This document shows positions 56,071 to 64,000 of a stretch of DNA of 64,000 nt, piece by piece; positions within the stretch are counted from its first letter, which is position 1; each line of letters opens with the position of its first letter. The stretch comes from Pelagimonas varians (GTDB taxonomy: Bacteria > Pseudomonadota > Alphaproteobacteria > Rhodobacterales > Rhodobacteraceae). The position numbers and the translations under genes were made by a program. The notes beneath the pieces were generated by a model. The model searched no databases and was not told the origin of the DNA. It saw only the letters and a program-made list of their open reading frames with translations. The stretch covers positions 124,001-188,000 of the forward strand of contig NZ_QKMF01000008.1 of the NCBI RefSeq assembly GCF_003208435.1, given 5' to 3'.

Positions 56071-57423
56071 TTAGGCTTCTAGCGCCCTGCGTAGCATTTC
56101 GACATCTTCGTCGATTTGTCCATCTTGTACGCGCAGCTCTTCTATCCGCCGAACCCCGTGCATGACAGTCGTGTGATCACGTCCACCAAACCGTCGGCCA
56201 ATCTCCGGCAAGGACCGGGATGTAAGCTGTTTGCACAAATACATTGCGATCTGGCGAGGGCGGGCAAAGTTGCGCACCCGCTTGGGGCCAATCATATCGC
56301 TGAGGCGAATATTGTAGTGCTCTGCGACACGGCGCTGAATTTCATCGATCGAAATTTTACGTTCAGAAGCACGCAGAACATCTGAAAGACTGTCTTGGAC
56401 CAGATCCATATTGATCGGCTTTCCGACCAGTGACGCAAAAGCGAACAAACGGGTCAAAGCCCCCTCAAGGACACGCACGTTTGTGCTGATCCGATGTGCA
56501 AGGAATTCCAACACGCCAGAATCGATCGACAGGCTAGGGTACATGGTGCGATAAGTTTCGACCTTGGTCTGCAAAATGCCAAGACGCAGTTCGTAATCGG
56601 TAGGGTGCAGATCCACCACCAAACCAGATTGCAGACGGGACCGGATGCGGTTCTCAAGATCCTTGATTTCATCCGGGGCCCGGTCGGCCGAGATGATGAT
56701 CTGTTTGTTTTGATCAACAAGGGCGTTGAAGGTGTGAAAGAACTCTTCTTGAGTGCTGTCTTTGCCGGCAATGAATTGAACGTCATCCACCATCAAAACA
56801 TCAACGGAGCGGAACATCTCCTTGAAATCCATCATCTTGCGTTCGCGCAAGGATTGCACAAAGCGATACATGAATTGTTCTGCTGACAGATACAGCACAG
56901 AAAGATGTGGATTTCGGGCGCTGAGTTCGTGCGCAATGGCGTGCATCAGGTGCGTCTTACCCAGACCTACGCCGCCATACAAAAACAGGGGGTTGAAGGT
57001 CACCGGGCCACCTTCGGCCACACGTTTGGCGGCGGCATGGGCCAATTCGTTTGGCTTTCCGACGACGAAGTTGTCGAAGGTAAACCGGCCATCCAATGGC
57101 GCACCCGGAAGTGTCTTGGGCGCGGCCGCTACAGGTTCGGCCGGCTTGGCCGGTGCCTTGGGTTCGCTAGAAGCGCTGGCTTGCTCAACGGCATAGGAAA
57201 TGCGGCGTACAGTTGGCGCAACAGTTGAAATCTGCGCCAGAAGCATGTCCCCGTAGTTTTGCAATACATAGCTGCCAAAAAAGCTTGTCGGCGCATGAAG
57301 TGTAACGACGCCCTCGTCGTTCATTCCAGCAAAAGAAAGCGGCTTGATCCAGGTTTTATAGTTATTGTCCCCAACCGTATTGCAGATCTGCTCTTGCAAC
57401 GCGCCCCATTGTTCTTTTGTCAT
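56071..57423 (-). CDS. dnaA: Chromosomal replication initiator DnaA
   Basis: 450 aa from the ATG at 57423 (MTKEQWGALQEQI). Domain III: Walker A GGVGLGKTHLMHA, Walker B VLMVDDVQFIAGKDSTQEE. Domain IV signature RFGGRDHTTVMHGVRRIEEL. The N-terminal 76 codons of a longer open frame are rejected because they lie in the leader and lack family sequence. Confidence 0.97.
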   Translation of the reverse strand: MTKEQWGALQEQICNTVGDNNYKTWIKPLSFAGMNDEGVVTLHAPTSFFGSYVLQNYGDMLLAQISTVAPTVRRISYAVEQASASSEPKAPAKPAEPVAAAPKTLPGAPLDGRFTFDNFVVGKPNELAHAAAKRVAEGGPVTFNPLFLYGGVGLGKTHLMHAIAHELSARNPHLSVLYLSAEQFMYRFVQSLRERKMMDFKEMFRSVDVLMVDDVQFIAGKDSTQEEFFHTFNALVDQNKQIIISADRAPDEIKDLENRIRSRLQSGLVVDLHPTDYELRLGILQTKVETYRTMYPSLSIDSGVLEFLAHRISTNVRVLEGALTRLFAFASLVGKPINMDLVQDSLSDVLRASERKISIDEIQRRVAEHYNIRLSDMIGPKRVRNFARPRQIAMYLCKQLTSRSLPEIGRRFGGRDHTTVMHGVRRIEELRVQDGQIDEDVEMLRRALEA

Positions 57424-57842
57424 CTGTCCCTGTTTCCTTACCTGACTTCTCTTCACCGGCCGTGACTCCGGCGGCGCGTCACATATCAGAGAGCACACGA
57501 CAACAGTCCCATGCCAAAGGCATAGGCTGAGAGGAAATTCCTCAAAGTCATAAGTACTACCCTTCGCATCCCCGCGAAGGTCGAGCCGAAATGACCCGCT
57601 TTTACAATGGACATGGCCAGGGGTGTTCCCCTGAGTACTCGGCAATACCAAACTGGCGTCGACTCGAGTGATCCAACCGCACGTCTATACGTGTCTTTGG
57701 ATCGGCAGCCTGTCCCCCCTGCGATGTGACTCGCTCGGTGAAATTACCAATCTATTGGGAGGTCCGGCAACTGATCTTACGCCTTGACTCGGAGATTTCA
57801 GAAAAAGAATCTCTGACCGCTAAAGATCTTGGCACTGCAACG
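57424..57842. other. dnaA upstream region (leader and promoter), no oriC signature seen
   Basis: No gene. Several short hairpins occur: ATGCC-AAA-GGCAT at 57511, GAGGAA-A-TTCCTC at 57531 and CAGGGG-TGTT-CCCCTG at 57618. I saw no TTATCCACA DnaA boxes and no AT-rich unwinding block, so the origin is not evident here. Confidence 0.5.
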
Positions 57843-57872
57843 AAAAAGGGCACCACATATAGTGGTGCCCTT
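57843..57872 (-). terminator. Intrinsic terminator downstream of rpsT
   Basis: On the minus strand an 11-bp stem AAGGGCACCAC / GTGGTGCCCTT with a 5-base loop runs into TTTTT. It lies 30 bp past the rpsT stop. Confidence 0.88.
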
Positions 57873-57901
57873 CAAAAACTCACACAAAATGCGTGATATT
57901 T

Positions 57902-58165
57902 TTATCCCAACGCTTTTACACGTGCCGCGAGACGAGAAACTTTGCGTGACGCGGTATTCTTGTGGAAAACGCCTTTGGTGACGCCGCGCATCAGCTCTGG
58001 CTGAGCGGCCTTCAAAGCAGCAGTTGCAGCAGCTTTGTCACCGGAAGCGATTGCTTCTTCAACGCCGCGCAGGAATGTGCGGATACGCGAACGGCGTGCT
58101 TTGTTAACTTCCAAACGCTTTTCGTTCTGACGGGCGCGTTTTTTTGCTTGGGGCGAATTAGCCAT
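57902..58165 (-). CDS. rpsT: 30S ribosomal protein S20
   Basis: 87 aa from the ATG at 58165 ([17 protein letters not shown]). Basic helical protein with the family's [23 protein letters not shown] terminus. It binds 16S rRNA early in 30S assembly. The rpsT-dnaA pair is a common alphaproteobacterial arrangement. Confidence 0.97.
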   Translation of the reverse strand: MANSPQAKKRARQNEKRLEVNKARRSRIRTFLRGVEEAIASGDKAAATAALKAAQPELMRGVTKGVFHKNTASRKVSRLAARVKALG

Positions 58166-58360
58166 GATGATCGGTCCTGATTCTTTGTATCTGTTGACAG
58201 CGTGACACAACACAAAGCCGAATTTTCCCTTGGGAAACCATCGGTCCGATTCTTGCCTTAGCGGGCATCACGCGCATGTATTGAGGCGCGTATAGCCAAA
58301 TCGGGTCGATTTGGAAAGCCCCATTTTGCCGCGACCTTCTGCTCTGAAGGCGCGAGGCAA

Positions 58361-58389
58361 CATGATCGAGGCTGAAATCCCCGATCATG
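58361..58389. terminator. Hairpin downstream of the enoyl-CoA hydratase gene
   Basis: CATGATCG / CGATCATG arms (8 bp) with a 13-base loop, 10 bp past the hydratase stop. No T-run follows. Confidence 0.45.
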
Positions 58390-58398
58390 GCTTTTCAC

Positions 58399-59175
58399 TT
58401 ACTTGTCGCGGAACTGCGGAGTTCGCTTTTCCAAGAAGGCAGCCATCCCTTCTTTTTGGTCCTCGGTCGCAAACAGCGCGTGGAACAAGCGGCGTTCATA
58501 GAGCAACCCTTCGGAAAGCGTCGTCTCGTAAGACCGGTTCACGGCCTCTTTGACAGCAACGGCCGAAATCATAGATTTTTCAGCGATCTTTTCGGCCGCG
58601 CCGCGCGCTTCTTCCATCAAGGATTTTACCGGAACGACGCGGCTGACCAACCCTGATCGTTCAGCTTCTTCGGCATCCATAAAGCGACCGGTCAAATTCA
58701 TGTCCATTGCTTTGGATTTACCGACAAACCGCGTCAGGCGCTGTGACCCGCCGATCCCGGCTACAACACCCAGATTGATTTCGGGTTGGCCGAATTTTGC
58801 GTTTTCTGCTGCGATAATAAAATCGCACATCATGGCAAGTTCACATCCACCGCCCAGCGCGTAACCGGCGACTGCCGCGATTACGGGCTTGCGCGTGCTG
58901 ATGATCGCGTTGCCTTCTTTGCCGAAGAAGTCCGACATAAACATGTCGACAAAACTCTTGTCGGCCATCTCTTTGATATCAGCACCTGCGGCAAAGGCCT
59001 TAGCCGAGCCGGTGATAATAATGCAGCGCACTTTGTCATTGCGGTCTGCATCCGCCAGTGCGTCATTCAACTCACCCAACAGCTGTGTGTTGAGCGCATT
59101 CAATGCGTCCGGGCGATTCAATTTGATGGTAGCGACGTGGTCTTCTACTTCGACGATGATCGTCTCATAGGCCAT
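58399..59175 (-). CDS. Enoyl-CoA hydratase
   Basis: 258 aa crotonase-fold protein. [13 protein letters not shown] carries the oxyanion-hole region and both catalytic glutamates occur in [11 protein letters not shown] and [15 protein letters not shown]. It probably hydrates 2-enoyl-CoA in beta-oxidation. Placement between rpsT and mutM next to dnaA is a conserved roseobacter arrangement. Confidence 0.93.
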   Translation of the reverse strand: MAYETIIVEVEDHVATIKLNRPDALNALNTQLLGELNDALADADRNDKVRCIIITGSAKAFAAGADIKEMADKSFVDMFMSDFFGKEGNAIISTRKPVIAAVAGYALGGGCELAMMCDFIIAAENAKFGQPEINLGVVAGIGGSQRLTRFVGKSKAMDMNLTGRFMDAEEAERSGLVSRVVPVKSLMEEARGAAEKIAEKSMISAVAVKEAVNRSYETTLSEGLLYERRLFHALFATEDQKEGMAAFLEKRTPQFRDK

Positions 59176-59239
59176 AGGTTGCGGGCTCCGTCCGTTTCCT
59201 CAGAAATTTAGGCTTACCACTGTGGCGGCTCGGTTCAAG

Positions 59240-60091
59240 CTATCTTTGACAAATTTTACAAAAGAACGTCGAACGACCCGATTGCACGATTCGTTCAATT
59301 TTGCCTGCACATCCAGATGTATTGCACCCCGCCCCTTCGCGCCCGTATACATCAAAACTATGCTGAAAATATCCAAGCTCTCCATCGGCTTGGCGGAAAT
59401 CCTTAAGGGAAGATCCGCCTGCTTCGATGGCATCCGACAGCACTGTTCGAACGATCGGAACCAGTTCACAAAGCTGTTTTTTCGTGGCGTCACATGCCCG
59501 TTTGGCTGGGTGAATTCTGCCACGGTAAAGCGTTTCGCAAACATAGATGTTGCCTAAGCCCGCGACAATTTTTTGATCCAACAATGCCGATTTAATAGGC
59601 ATCTTACGGTTTTCCAGCGCCCGTGTCAGATAGGATTCGTTAAAATCATTGCCAAGCGGCTCTGGTCCAAGCGCGGCCAAAAGCTTGTGATTTTCAGCAG
59701 CCGCGGTTTCCAACAAATCCATTGCGCCAAACCGACGGGGATCATTAAACGTTGCCCGTGCGCCGTTGTCGAAGTCCAAAACCACATGATCGTGCTTTTC
59801 GGCGGCGGGGTGGTCGTGGACGAAATTTCCCAATGGATCGCCCGACACAAGCATACGGCCGGACATACCAAGATGGATCAGCAACGTTTCCCCCGTCGAC
59901 AAATCCGCAAGGATATATTTCGAACGCCTGCGCAACCTTTCAACCCGTGCACCGGTCAACCGTTCAGCCATGTTGTCGGGAAACGGCCACCGCAAATCCG
60001 GTCGATTGACCCGTGCTTGGACAATCACAGCCCCCTCCATCGAAGGTGCAAGGCCTCTTCGAACGGTCTCTACTTCGGGCAGTTCTGGCAT
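59240..60091 (-). CDS. mutM: Formamidopyrimidine-DNA glycosylase
   Basis: 283 aa from the ATG at 60091, chosen because the catalytic Pro2-Glu3 of the family must follow Met ([14 protein letters not shown]). The C-terminal zinc finger C-x4-C-x16-C-x2-C is visible ([15 protein letters not shown]). It removes oxidised purines such as 8-oxoguanine. It is divergent from ubiE, with 169 bp between starts. Confidence 0.97.
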   Translation of the reverse strand: MPELPEVETVRRGLAPSMEGAVIVQARVNRPDLRWPFPDNMAERLTGARVERLRRRSKYILADLSTGETLLIHLGMSGRMLVSGDPLGNFVHDHPAAEKHDHVVLDFDNGARATFNDPRRFGAMDLLETAAAENHKLLAALGPEPLGNDFNESYLTRALENRKMPIKSALLDQKIVAGLGNIYVCETLYRGRIHPAKRACDATKKQLCELVPIVRTVLSDAIEAGGSSLKDFRQADGELGYFQHSFDVYGREGAGCNTSGCAGKIERIVQSGRSTFFCKICQR

Positions 60092-60260
60092 CGGTGACTC
60101 CTTTGCTTGCCTTGCTGACAGAACTGGAACCCTCAGGAACAAAAGTCAAACACGCCATCCAAGGACTTGGTGCCAGCCTTTGCGCGCATTTGACTGTTTG
60201 TTCTTTCGCACCCATCTCTGTACGAGGGGTACGACGATATGAAGGCCGAACCGGACCAGT

Positions 60261-61016
60261 ATGATGACTGAGAATTCTGACAATACCACGCATTTTGGTT
60301 TTACCGATGTTCCCGAAAGCGAAAAGGCTGGACGGGTGCAGGGGGTTTTTACCTCGGTTGCCTCAAAATATGACGTAATGAACGACGCTATGTCCTTTGG
60401 CGTTCACCGCATTTGGAAAGATGCGATGATGGATTGGCTGGCCCCGCGCCCTGGCCAACAGTTGCTGGATGTGGCCGGCGGCACTGGTGATATTTCGTTT
60501 AAATTCCTGAAGCGTGCAGGCCACGGCCATTCAACGGTTCTCGACATTACAGAATCCATGCTTGTCGAAGGCCGCCAGCGGGCTGAAGCTGGCGCAATGG
60601 GCGATAGTTTGGATTGGGTTGTTGGTGACGCAATGGCACTGCCATTCGCGGACAATACCTTTGATGTTTATACAATTTCGTTCGGCATCCGAAATGTAAC
60701 CCGCCCGCAAGAAGCGTTGAACGAGGCCTACCGTGTTCTCAAACCTGGGGGACGGTTGATGGTTCTCGAATTCTCGCAAATTCCCAATGAAATGATGCAA
60801 AAGGTCTATGATCTTTATTCATTCAACGTCATTCCAAAAATGGGAAAAGCTATTGCCAACGACGCAGACAGCTACCAATATCTAGTTGAATCCATTAGAA
60901 AATTTCCAGATCAAGATACTTTTCTTAGCATGGTCAGAGCTGCCGGGTTTGAGAATACAAAATACCGAAATCTGACGATGGGCGTCGCCTGTCTTCACTC
61001 TGGTTGGAAGATCTAG
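60261..61016 (+). CDS. ubiE: UbiE: demethylmenaquinone/2-polyprenyl-benzoquinol C-methyltransferase
   Basis: 251 aa. Motif [14 protein letters not shown], then [22 protein letters not shown], and C-terminal [12 protein letters not shown]. It methylates the ubiquinone ring. Two ATGs are adjacent at 60261 and 60264. ubiB starts 1 bp after the stop. Confidence 0.96.
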   Translation: MMTENSDNTTHFGFTDVPESEKAGRVQGVFTSVASKYDVMNDAMSFGVHRIWKDAMMDWLAPRPGQQLLDVAGGTGDISFKFLKRAGHGHSTVLDITESMLVEGRQRAEAGAMGDSLDWVVGDAMALPFADNTFDVYTISFGIRNVTRPQEALNEAYRVLKPGGRLMVLEFSQIPNEMMQKVYDLYSFNVIPKMGKAIANDADSYQYLVESIRKFPDQDTFLSMVRAAGFENTKYRNLTMGVACLHSGWKI

Positions 61017-61017
61017 A

Positions 61018-62550
61018 ATGCGCGGTCCGCACAATATTTGGCGTCTCATTCAAACCGGTGCCACTTTTGAACGCACTGGTGCAATGGGTGTCATTCTGGA
61101 CGCATTCGATACCCCTGCTCCTTTGCGAATAGCGGCTCGTGTTCTGGCGTGGCCGTTCAAGTGGCTTGGCGAAAAGGGCGATCCTTCGATGCCACCTGCC
61201 GTGCGGGCACTTTCAGCGCTTGGTCCGGCTTACATCAAATTCGGTCAGATATTATCGACGCGGCCCGATGTTGTTGGCGATGAAATGGCTCAGGAATTGC
61301 GCGTTTTGCAGGACAAATTACCGGCCTTTTCGATTGACGCAGCAAGGGCCCAGATCGAAGCCGAGCTGGGTCAACCTTTAGAGGAAATCTACTCGGAGTT
61401 TTCCGAACCGGTTGCAGCGGCGTCCATTGCACAGGTGCACAGGGCACGCTTGGCAGAAACCGGCGAAACCGTTGCGGTTAAAGTGTTACGCCCGGGAATC
61501 GATAAGGCGTTTCGCAAAGACATCGATGCATTTTATTTTGCGGCAGGCTTTATTGAGTTCTTTTCTCCAGCTTCACGCCGGCTGCGCCCAACAGAGGTAA
61601 TCGCCCACTTCGAAGGTGTGGTAAATGGTGAGCTGGATTTGCGGCTGGAAGCATCTGCCGCCAGTGAATTTGCCGCCAACACTGCAGGTGATGCTGGGTT
61701 TCAGTTGCCGGACATCAAATGGGGCACTTCCGGGCGCGGTGTCATGACGATGAGCTGGGCCGAGGGCGAGCCTTTGGGAGATAACGCAGCTTTGGACGCC
61801 GCTGGTCACGACCGTGCTGCGCTGTCTGAACGCGTGCTGCAGCTGTTCCTTAACCATGCATTGCGAGATGGATTCTTTCACGCAGATATGCACCAAGGCA
61901 ATCTTAAGGTCGCGGCGAATGGCGATATTATTGCCTATGATTTTGGAATCATGGGGCACATCGATGAGTATACACGCCGCGTCTATGCGGAAATACTGTT
62001 CGGGTTCATCCGTCGTGATTACCACAGGGTTGCGGAAGTGCACTTTGAAGCCGGATATGTTCCCGCCGATCGCGATGTCGAAGAATTTGCCCGTGCTTTA
62101 CGCGCAGTCGGCGAGCCCATTTTCGGAATGGACGCGACGCGAATTTCCATGGGAAAACTTCTATCCTACCTCTTTGAAGTGACAGAACGGTTTGGAATGG
62201 AAACCAGAACCGAGTTGATTTTGTTGCAGAGAACGATGGTTGTTGTTGAGGGAGTCGCCCGGTCACTGGACCCAAGAATGAACATTTGGACCGTCGCGCA
62301 CCCCGTCGTCGAAGATTACATCAAAAAATCCATTGGCCCCAAAGCTGTGCTTCGTGATTTCAGTCAGACTGCCCGGGTGCTTGCGCGTTTCGGACCCCGT
62401 CTTCCAAGACTGGTTGAAGATGCTTTGATTCGACAAATTCAAGAACCAACCCCGGAACTATCGCGCCCATGGGCTGTCCGTCTGGGATGGGCTGGAATTG
62501 GGGCAATCACGGCCTCTGGCTGCATTGGTTTTTTGATCTACCTAACCTAG
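61018..62550 (+). CDS. ubiB: UbiB: ubiquinone biosynthesis kinase-like protein
   Basis: 510 aa. The ADCK motif KxGQ appears as AYIKFGQILSTRPD, with a kinase-like core (AVKVLRPGI, FHADMHQGNL, YDFGIMGHID) and a hydrophobic C terminus (GAITASGCIGFLIYLT). It is an atypical kinase/ATPase that supports ubiquinone synthesis. In relatives ubiB is often followed by coaBC; here it ends 6 bp from convergent flgD. Confidence 0.96.
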   Translation: MRGPHNIWRLIQTGATFERTGAMGVILDAFDTPAPLRIAARVLAWPFKWLGEKGDPSMPPAVRALSALGPAYIKFGQILSTRPDVVGDEMAQELRVLQDKLPAFSIDAARAQIEAELGQPLEEIYSEFSEPVAAASIAQVHRARLAETGETVAVKVLRPGIDKAFRKDIDAFYFAAGFIEFFSPASRRLRPTEVIAHFEGVVNGELDLRLEASAASEFAANTAGDAGFQLPDIKWGTSGRGVMTMSWAEGEPLGDNAALDAAGHDRAALSERVLQLFLNHALRDGFFHADMHQGNLKVAANGDIIAYDFGIMGHIDEYTRRVYAEILFGFIRRDYHRVAEVHFEAGYVPADRDVEEFARALRAVGEPIFGMDATRISMGKLLSYLFEVTERFGMETRTELILLQRTMVVVEGVARSLDPRMNIWTVAHPVVEDYIKKSIGPKAVLRDFSQTARVLARFGPRLPRLVEDALIRQIQEPTPELSRPWAVRLGWAGIGAITASGCIGFLIYLT

Positions 62551-62556
62551 ACGCAA

Positions 62557-63243
62557 TCAGGTACCTGCAGAACGCAACCCATCGACTTGGGAAGTTGTCA
62601 ATTCGGCGCCACTCGCCAAACGAACCATCACTTCGCTGCCTTCATTCCTGACTTCATCCACCCGGTTGTAGACAGCAGCCAAGTTAGTTTCGAGCAACTC
62701 TTCGCCCTTGTAACTCTCGATTTCAAAACGATATGATCCATCCGGATAGATATTGTTTTGGTCATCTACTCCGGCCCAAATTGCCTCTTCTTGGCCAACG
62801 GGAATAGACAGCCTTTGCACAACATCACCGCTGGAATTCCGAACCAGCAAATTCGCCGTTTCTGCCCCGACGGCATATTCAGGCCTGAACACCACCGGTT
62901 CTCCGGTGAATTGAGCAGGTGTGCGTGCCAAAGCATCCATGCCAACCCAACTGCCAAACTGCTGAAGGGCGTTCCCCCCCAGCATTGCGCCCATTTCTTT
63001 GAGCAAATCATTGGTTAGTACCTGCTGTTCGACAGATGAAAATGTCGCAAGCTGCGTAGCATATTCTGTAGAATCCATTGGGTTCATAGGATCCTGATTT
63101 TGGACTTGAACCGTCATCATTTTGAGAAAAGTCTCGAAATCAGAACTAACGGTCGCCGAAGACGTGGCGGCGCTATTCGTGGTTGTTGTCCCTGCAGAAG
63201 AAGTGCTGCTGACAACGGGTTGGATTGCTGCGGTATCGGTCAT
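62557..63243 (-). CDS. flgD: FlgD: hook cap / hook assembly scaffold
   Basis: 228 aa from the ATG at 63243 (MTDTAAIQPVVSST). Ser/Thr-rich N terminus, then the conserved DFETFLKMMTVQVQNQDPMNPMDSTEYATQLATFSSVEQ block, followed by a FLIG-like beta domain with YPDGSYRFEIESYKGEE. It caps the growing hook. It is convergent with ubiB and lies directly downstream of fliK. Confidence 0.93.
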   Translation of the reverse strand: MTDTAAIQPVVSSTSSAGTTTTNSAATSSATVSSDFETFLKMMTVQVQNQDPMNPMDSTEYATQLATFSSVEQQVLTNDLLKEMGAMLGGNALQQFGSWVGMDALARTPAQFTGEPVVFRPEYAVGAETANLLVRNSSGDVVQRLSIPVGQEEAIWAGVDDQNNIYPDGSYRFEIESYKGEELLETNLAAVYNRVDEVRNEGSEVMVRLASGAELTTSQVDGLRSAGT

Positions 63244-63253
63244 ATTTTCGTCC

Positions 63254-64000
63254 TCAAACTCTAATGTCGAGCCCGTCCAGCCCTTGGGTGGCGAGGCGTT
63301 CTGTTGGTACGGATTCTTCTGGCATGTCATCTAGACTTGCCGAGCCCGCTTTGTGTTGTCCCTTGGCGTTTTCATCGCCAAAGGAAAATCCTGCGGAGTC
63401 GAAACCGCTTTCGGCAAGATCCTTTGCCAATTGATCGATATGGCGCCGTATAAGATCCAAGGTTTCCGGGCGTTCCGCGTTAATATGAACCGTCAACCCG
63501 CTTTCACCTTGGATGAATTGCATCCGAACGCTGCCTAATTCCTCGGGACTTAGCCTAAGTTCGACTCCCCCTGCTTCAGAAAGTTTCTGGATGCCGTCAG
63601 AGACTTGGCGCATAATCAATGCAGGATCTGGCCGAGGTGGCGTATTTGAACCCTGCGCAACATGCGTTGACTGCTGGCTGCGCAGGTCGCCCGACGTTGC
63701 CTGCAGCGCGATTTCCAAAGCTTCCAGTTCCTCTTCGCCCACTGCCAAGAATGGATAAATTACGCTGTTCGCCTGAATGTACGGAATAGGCTGAGCCAAT
63801 TTGTTTAACGGCTCCGCAATAACATTTTCCATGGGTTTGGTTTTCACGATCATTGGCTGTTCAGACCGTTGCGACTCGCGCAACGAGCGATCCGACCAAT
63901 GCTCTGTTTTTTGGACTTCCTTAGTCCATTTATCGGGCTCAGGAGCCACCAAACGATTTCCGCTGTCTTGTGTGGACGGCGTGATGAACTGGGATCTCAC
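63254..64000 (-). CDS. fliK: FliK: hook-length control protein, C-terminal part (5' end beyond window)
   Basis: At least 248 codons, open to the right edge. Residues toward the C terminus carry the flagellar hook-length domain: GGVELRLSPEELGSVRMQF, GLTVHINAERPETLDLIRRHIDQL. The N-terminal part in view is low-complexity and variable as expected. The protein measures hook length and triggers the FlhB switch. Its stop is 10 bp before flgD. Confidence 0.85.
   Translation of the reverse strand: MRSQFITPSTQDSGNRLVAPEPDKWTKEVQKTEHWSDRSLRESQRSEQPMIVKTKPMENVIAEPLNKLAQPIPYIQANSVIYPFLAVGEEELEALEIALQATSGDLRSQQSTHVAQGSNTPPRPDPALIMRQVSDGIQKLSEAGGVELRLSPEELGSVRMQFIQGESGLTVHINAERPETLDLIRRHIDQLAKDLAESGFDSAGFSFGDENAKGQHKAGSASLDDMPEESVPTERLATQGLDGLDIRV

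Noticed and set aside
57424-57901. Replication origin next to dnaA
   Set aside because: No DnaA-box consensus TTATCCACA and no AT-rich unwinding region were seen; the gap is explained by dnaA leader and rpsT terminator.

Overview
The window comes from an alphaproteobacterial chromosome, almost certainly a marine member of the Rhodobacteraceae (Roseobacter group). The reasons are the gene content and order: a TIGR02302 protein beside lysA and argH with a tiny LptM-type lipoprotein between them, the dnaN-dnaA-rpsT and mutM-ubiE-ubiB blocks, a flgB-flgC-fliE-fliQ-flgF-flgG-flgA-flgH-fliL flagellar operon, and a nirS-type denitrification cluster with DNR/NNR-type operator sites. No tRNA, rRNA, CRISPR array or intact mobile element was seen. 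Family names rest on reading the sequence by eye; no database search was run.

Layout. (1) 1-23.4 kb is housekeeping and envelope functions: the start of an alpha-2-macroglobulin gene (runs off the left edge), a soluble hybrid histidine kinase whose first receiver is degenerate, yaaA, recQ, a YggT protein, a thioesterase, an MFS carrier, mepA, an esterase-like phytase, a queuosine-precursor carrier, arfB behind a striking leader/terminator, the TIGR02302 protein, lysA-lptM-argH, divergent tlpA, an extensin-like protein, tyrosine/histidine biosynthesis (tyrC, hisC) and pncB. (2) 23.5-28.8 kb is a catabolic island: Lrp/AsnC regulator, divergent fused indolepyruvate ferredoxin oxidoreductase, and a PaaG-like isomerase. 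(3) 28.9-37.0 kb is the nitrite-reduction cluster, all on the minus strand: nirS, a NirT-like tetraheme domain fused to a second heme module, a cupredoxin, then nirE-nirC-nirF-nirN. Two DNR-type palindromes lie upstream of nirS and of nirE. The siroheme decarboxylase genes (nirD/L/G/H) and nirJ are not here. (4) 37.1-49.2 kb is an FAD oxidoreductase and then flagellar export and basal-body genes: flhA-fliR-flhB-orf on plus, the flgB-to-fliL operon on minus, and fliI divergent from flgB. (5) 49.2-50.8 kb is an insertion-sequence graveyard with two unrelated, badly decayed IS3-family transposase remnants. (6) 51-62.5 kb is the replication/quinone block: gyrB, recF, dnaN, dnaA, rpsT, an enoyl-CoA hydratase and mutM on minus, then ubiE-ubiB on plus. 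(7) 62.6-64 kb returns to flagellar genes (flgD, and fliK running off the right edge).

How the parts work together. The nir cluster reduces nitrite to NO in the periplasm with cytochrome cd1; NirE/NirC/NirF/NirN serve heme d1 supply, and the multiheme quinol-dehydrogenase-like fusion plus the cupredoxin look like a dedicated electron route into it. The flagellar genes supply export gate, ATPase, rod, P/L-ring and hook-cap parts and sit on both sides of the replication block, with the dead IS elements at one junction, so a past rearrangement is likely. The most interesting points are the hexaheme NirT-type fusion with an unusual CxxxCH site, the direct nirF-nirN junction, and the leader before the ribosome-rescue gene arfB: a tiny ORF whose ribosome-binding site is perfectly complementary to the end of 16S rRNA, followed by an intrinsic terminator.
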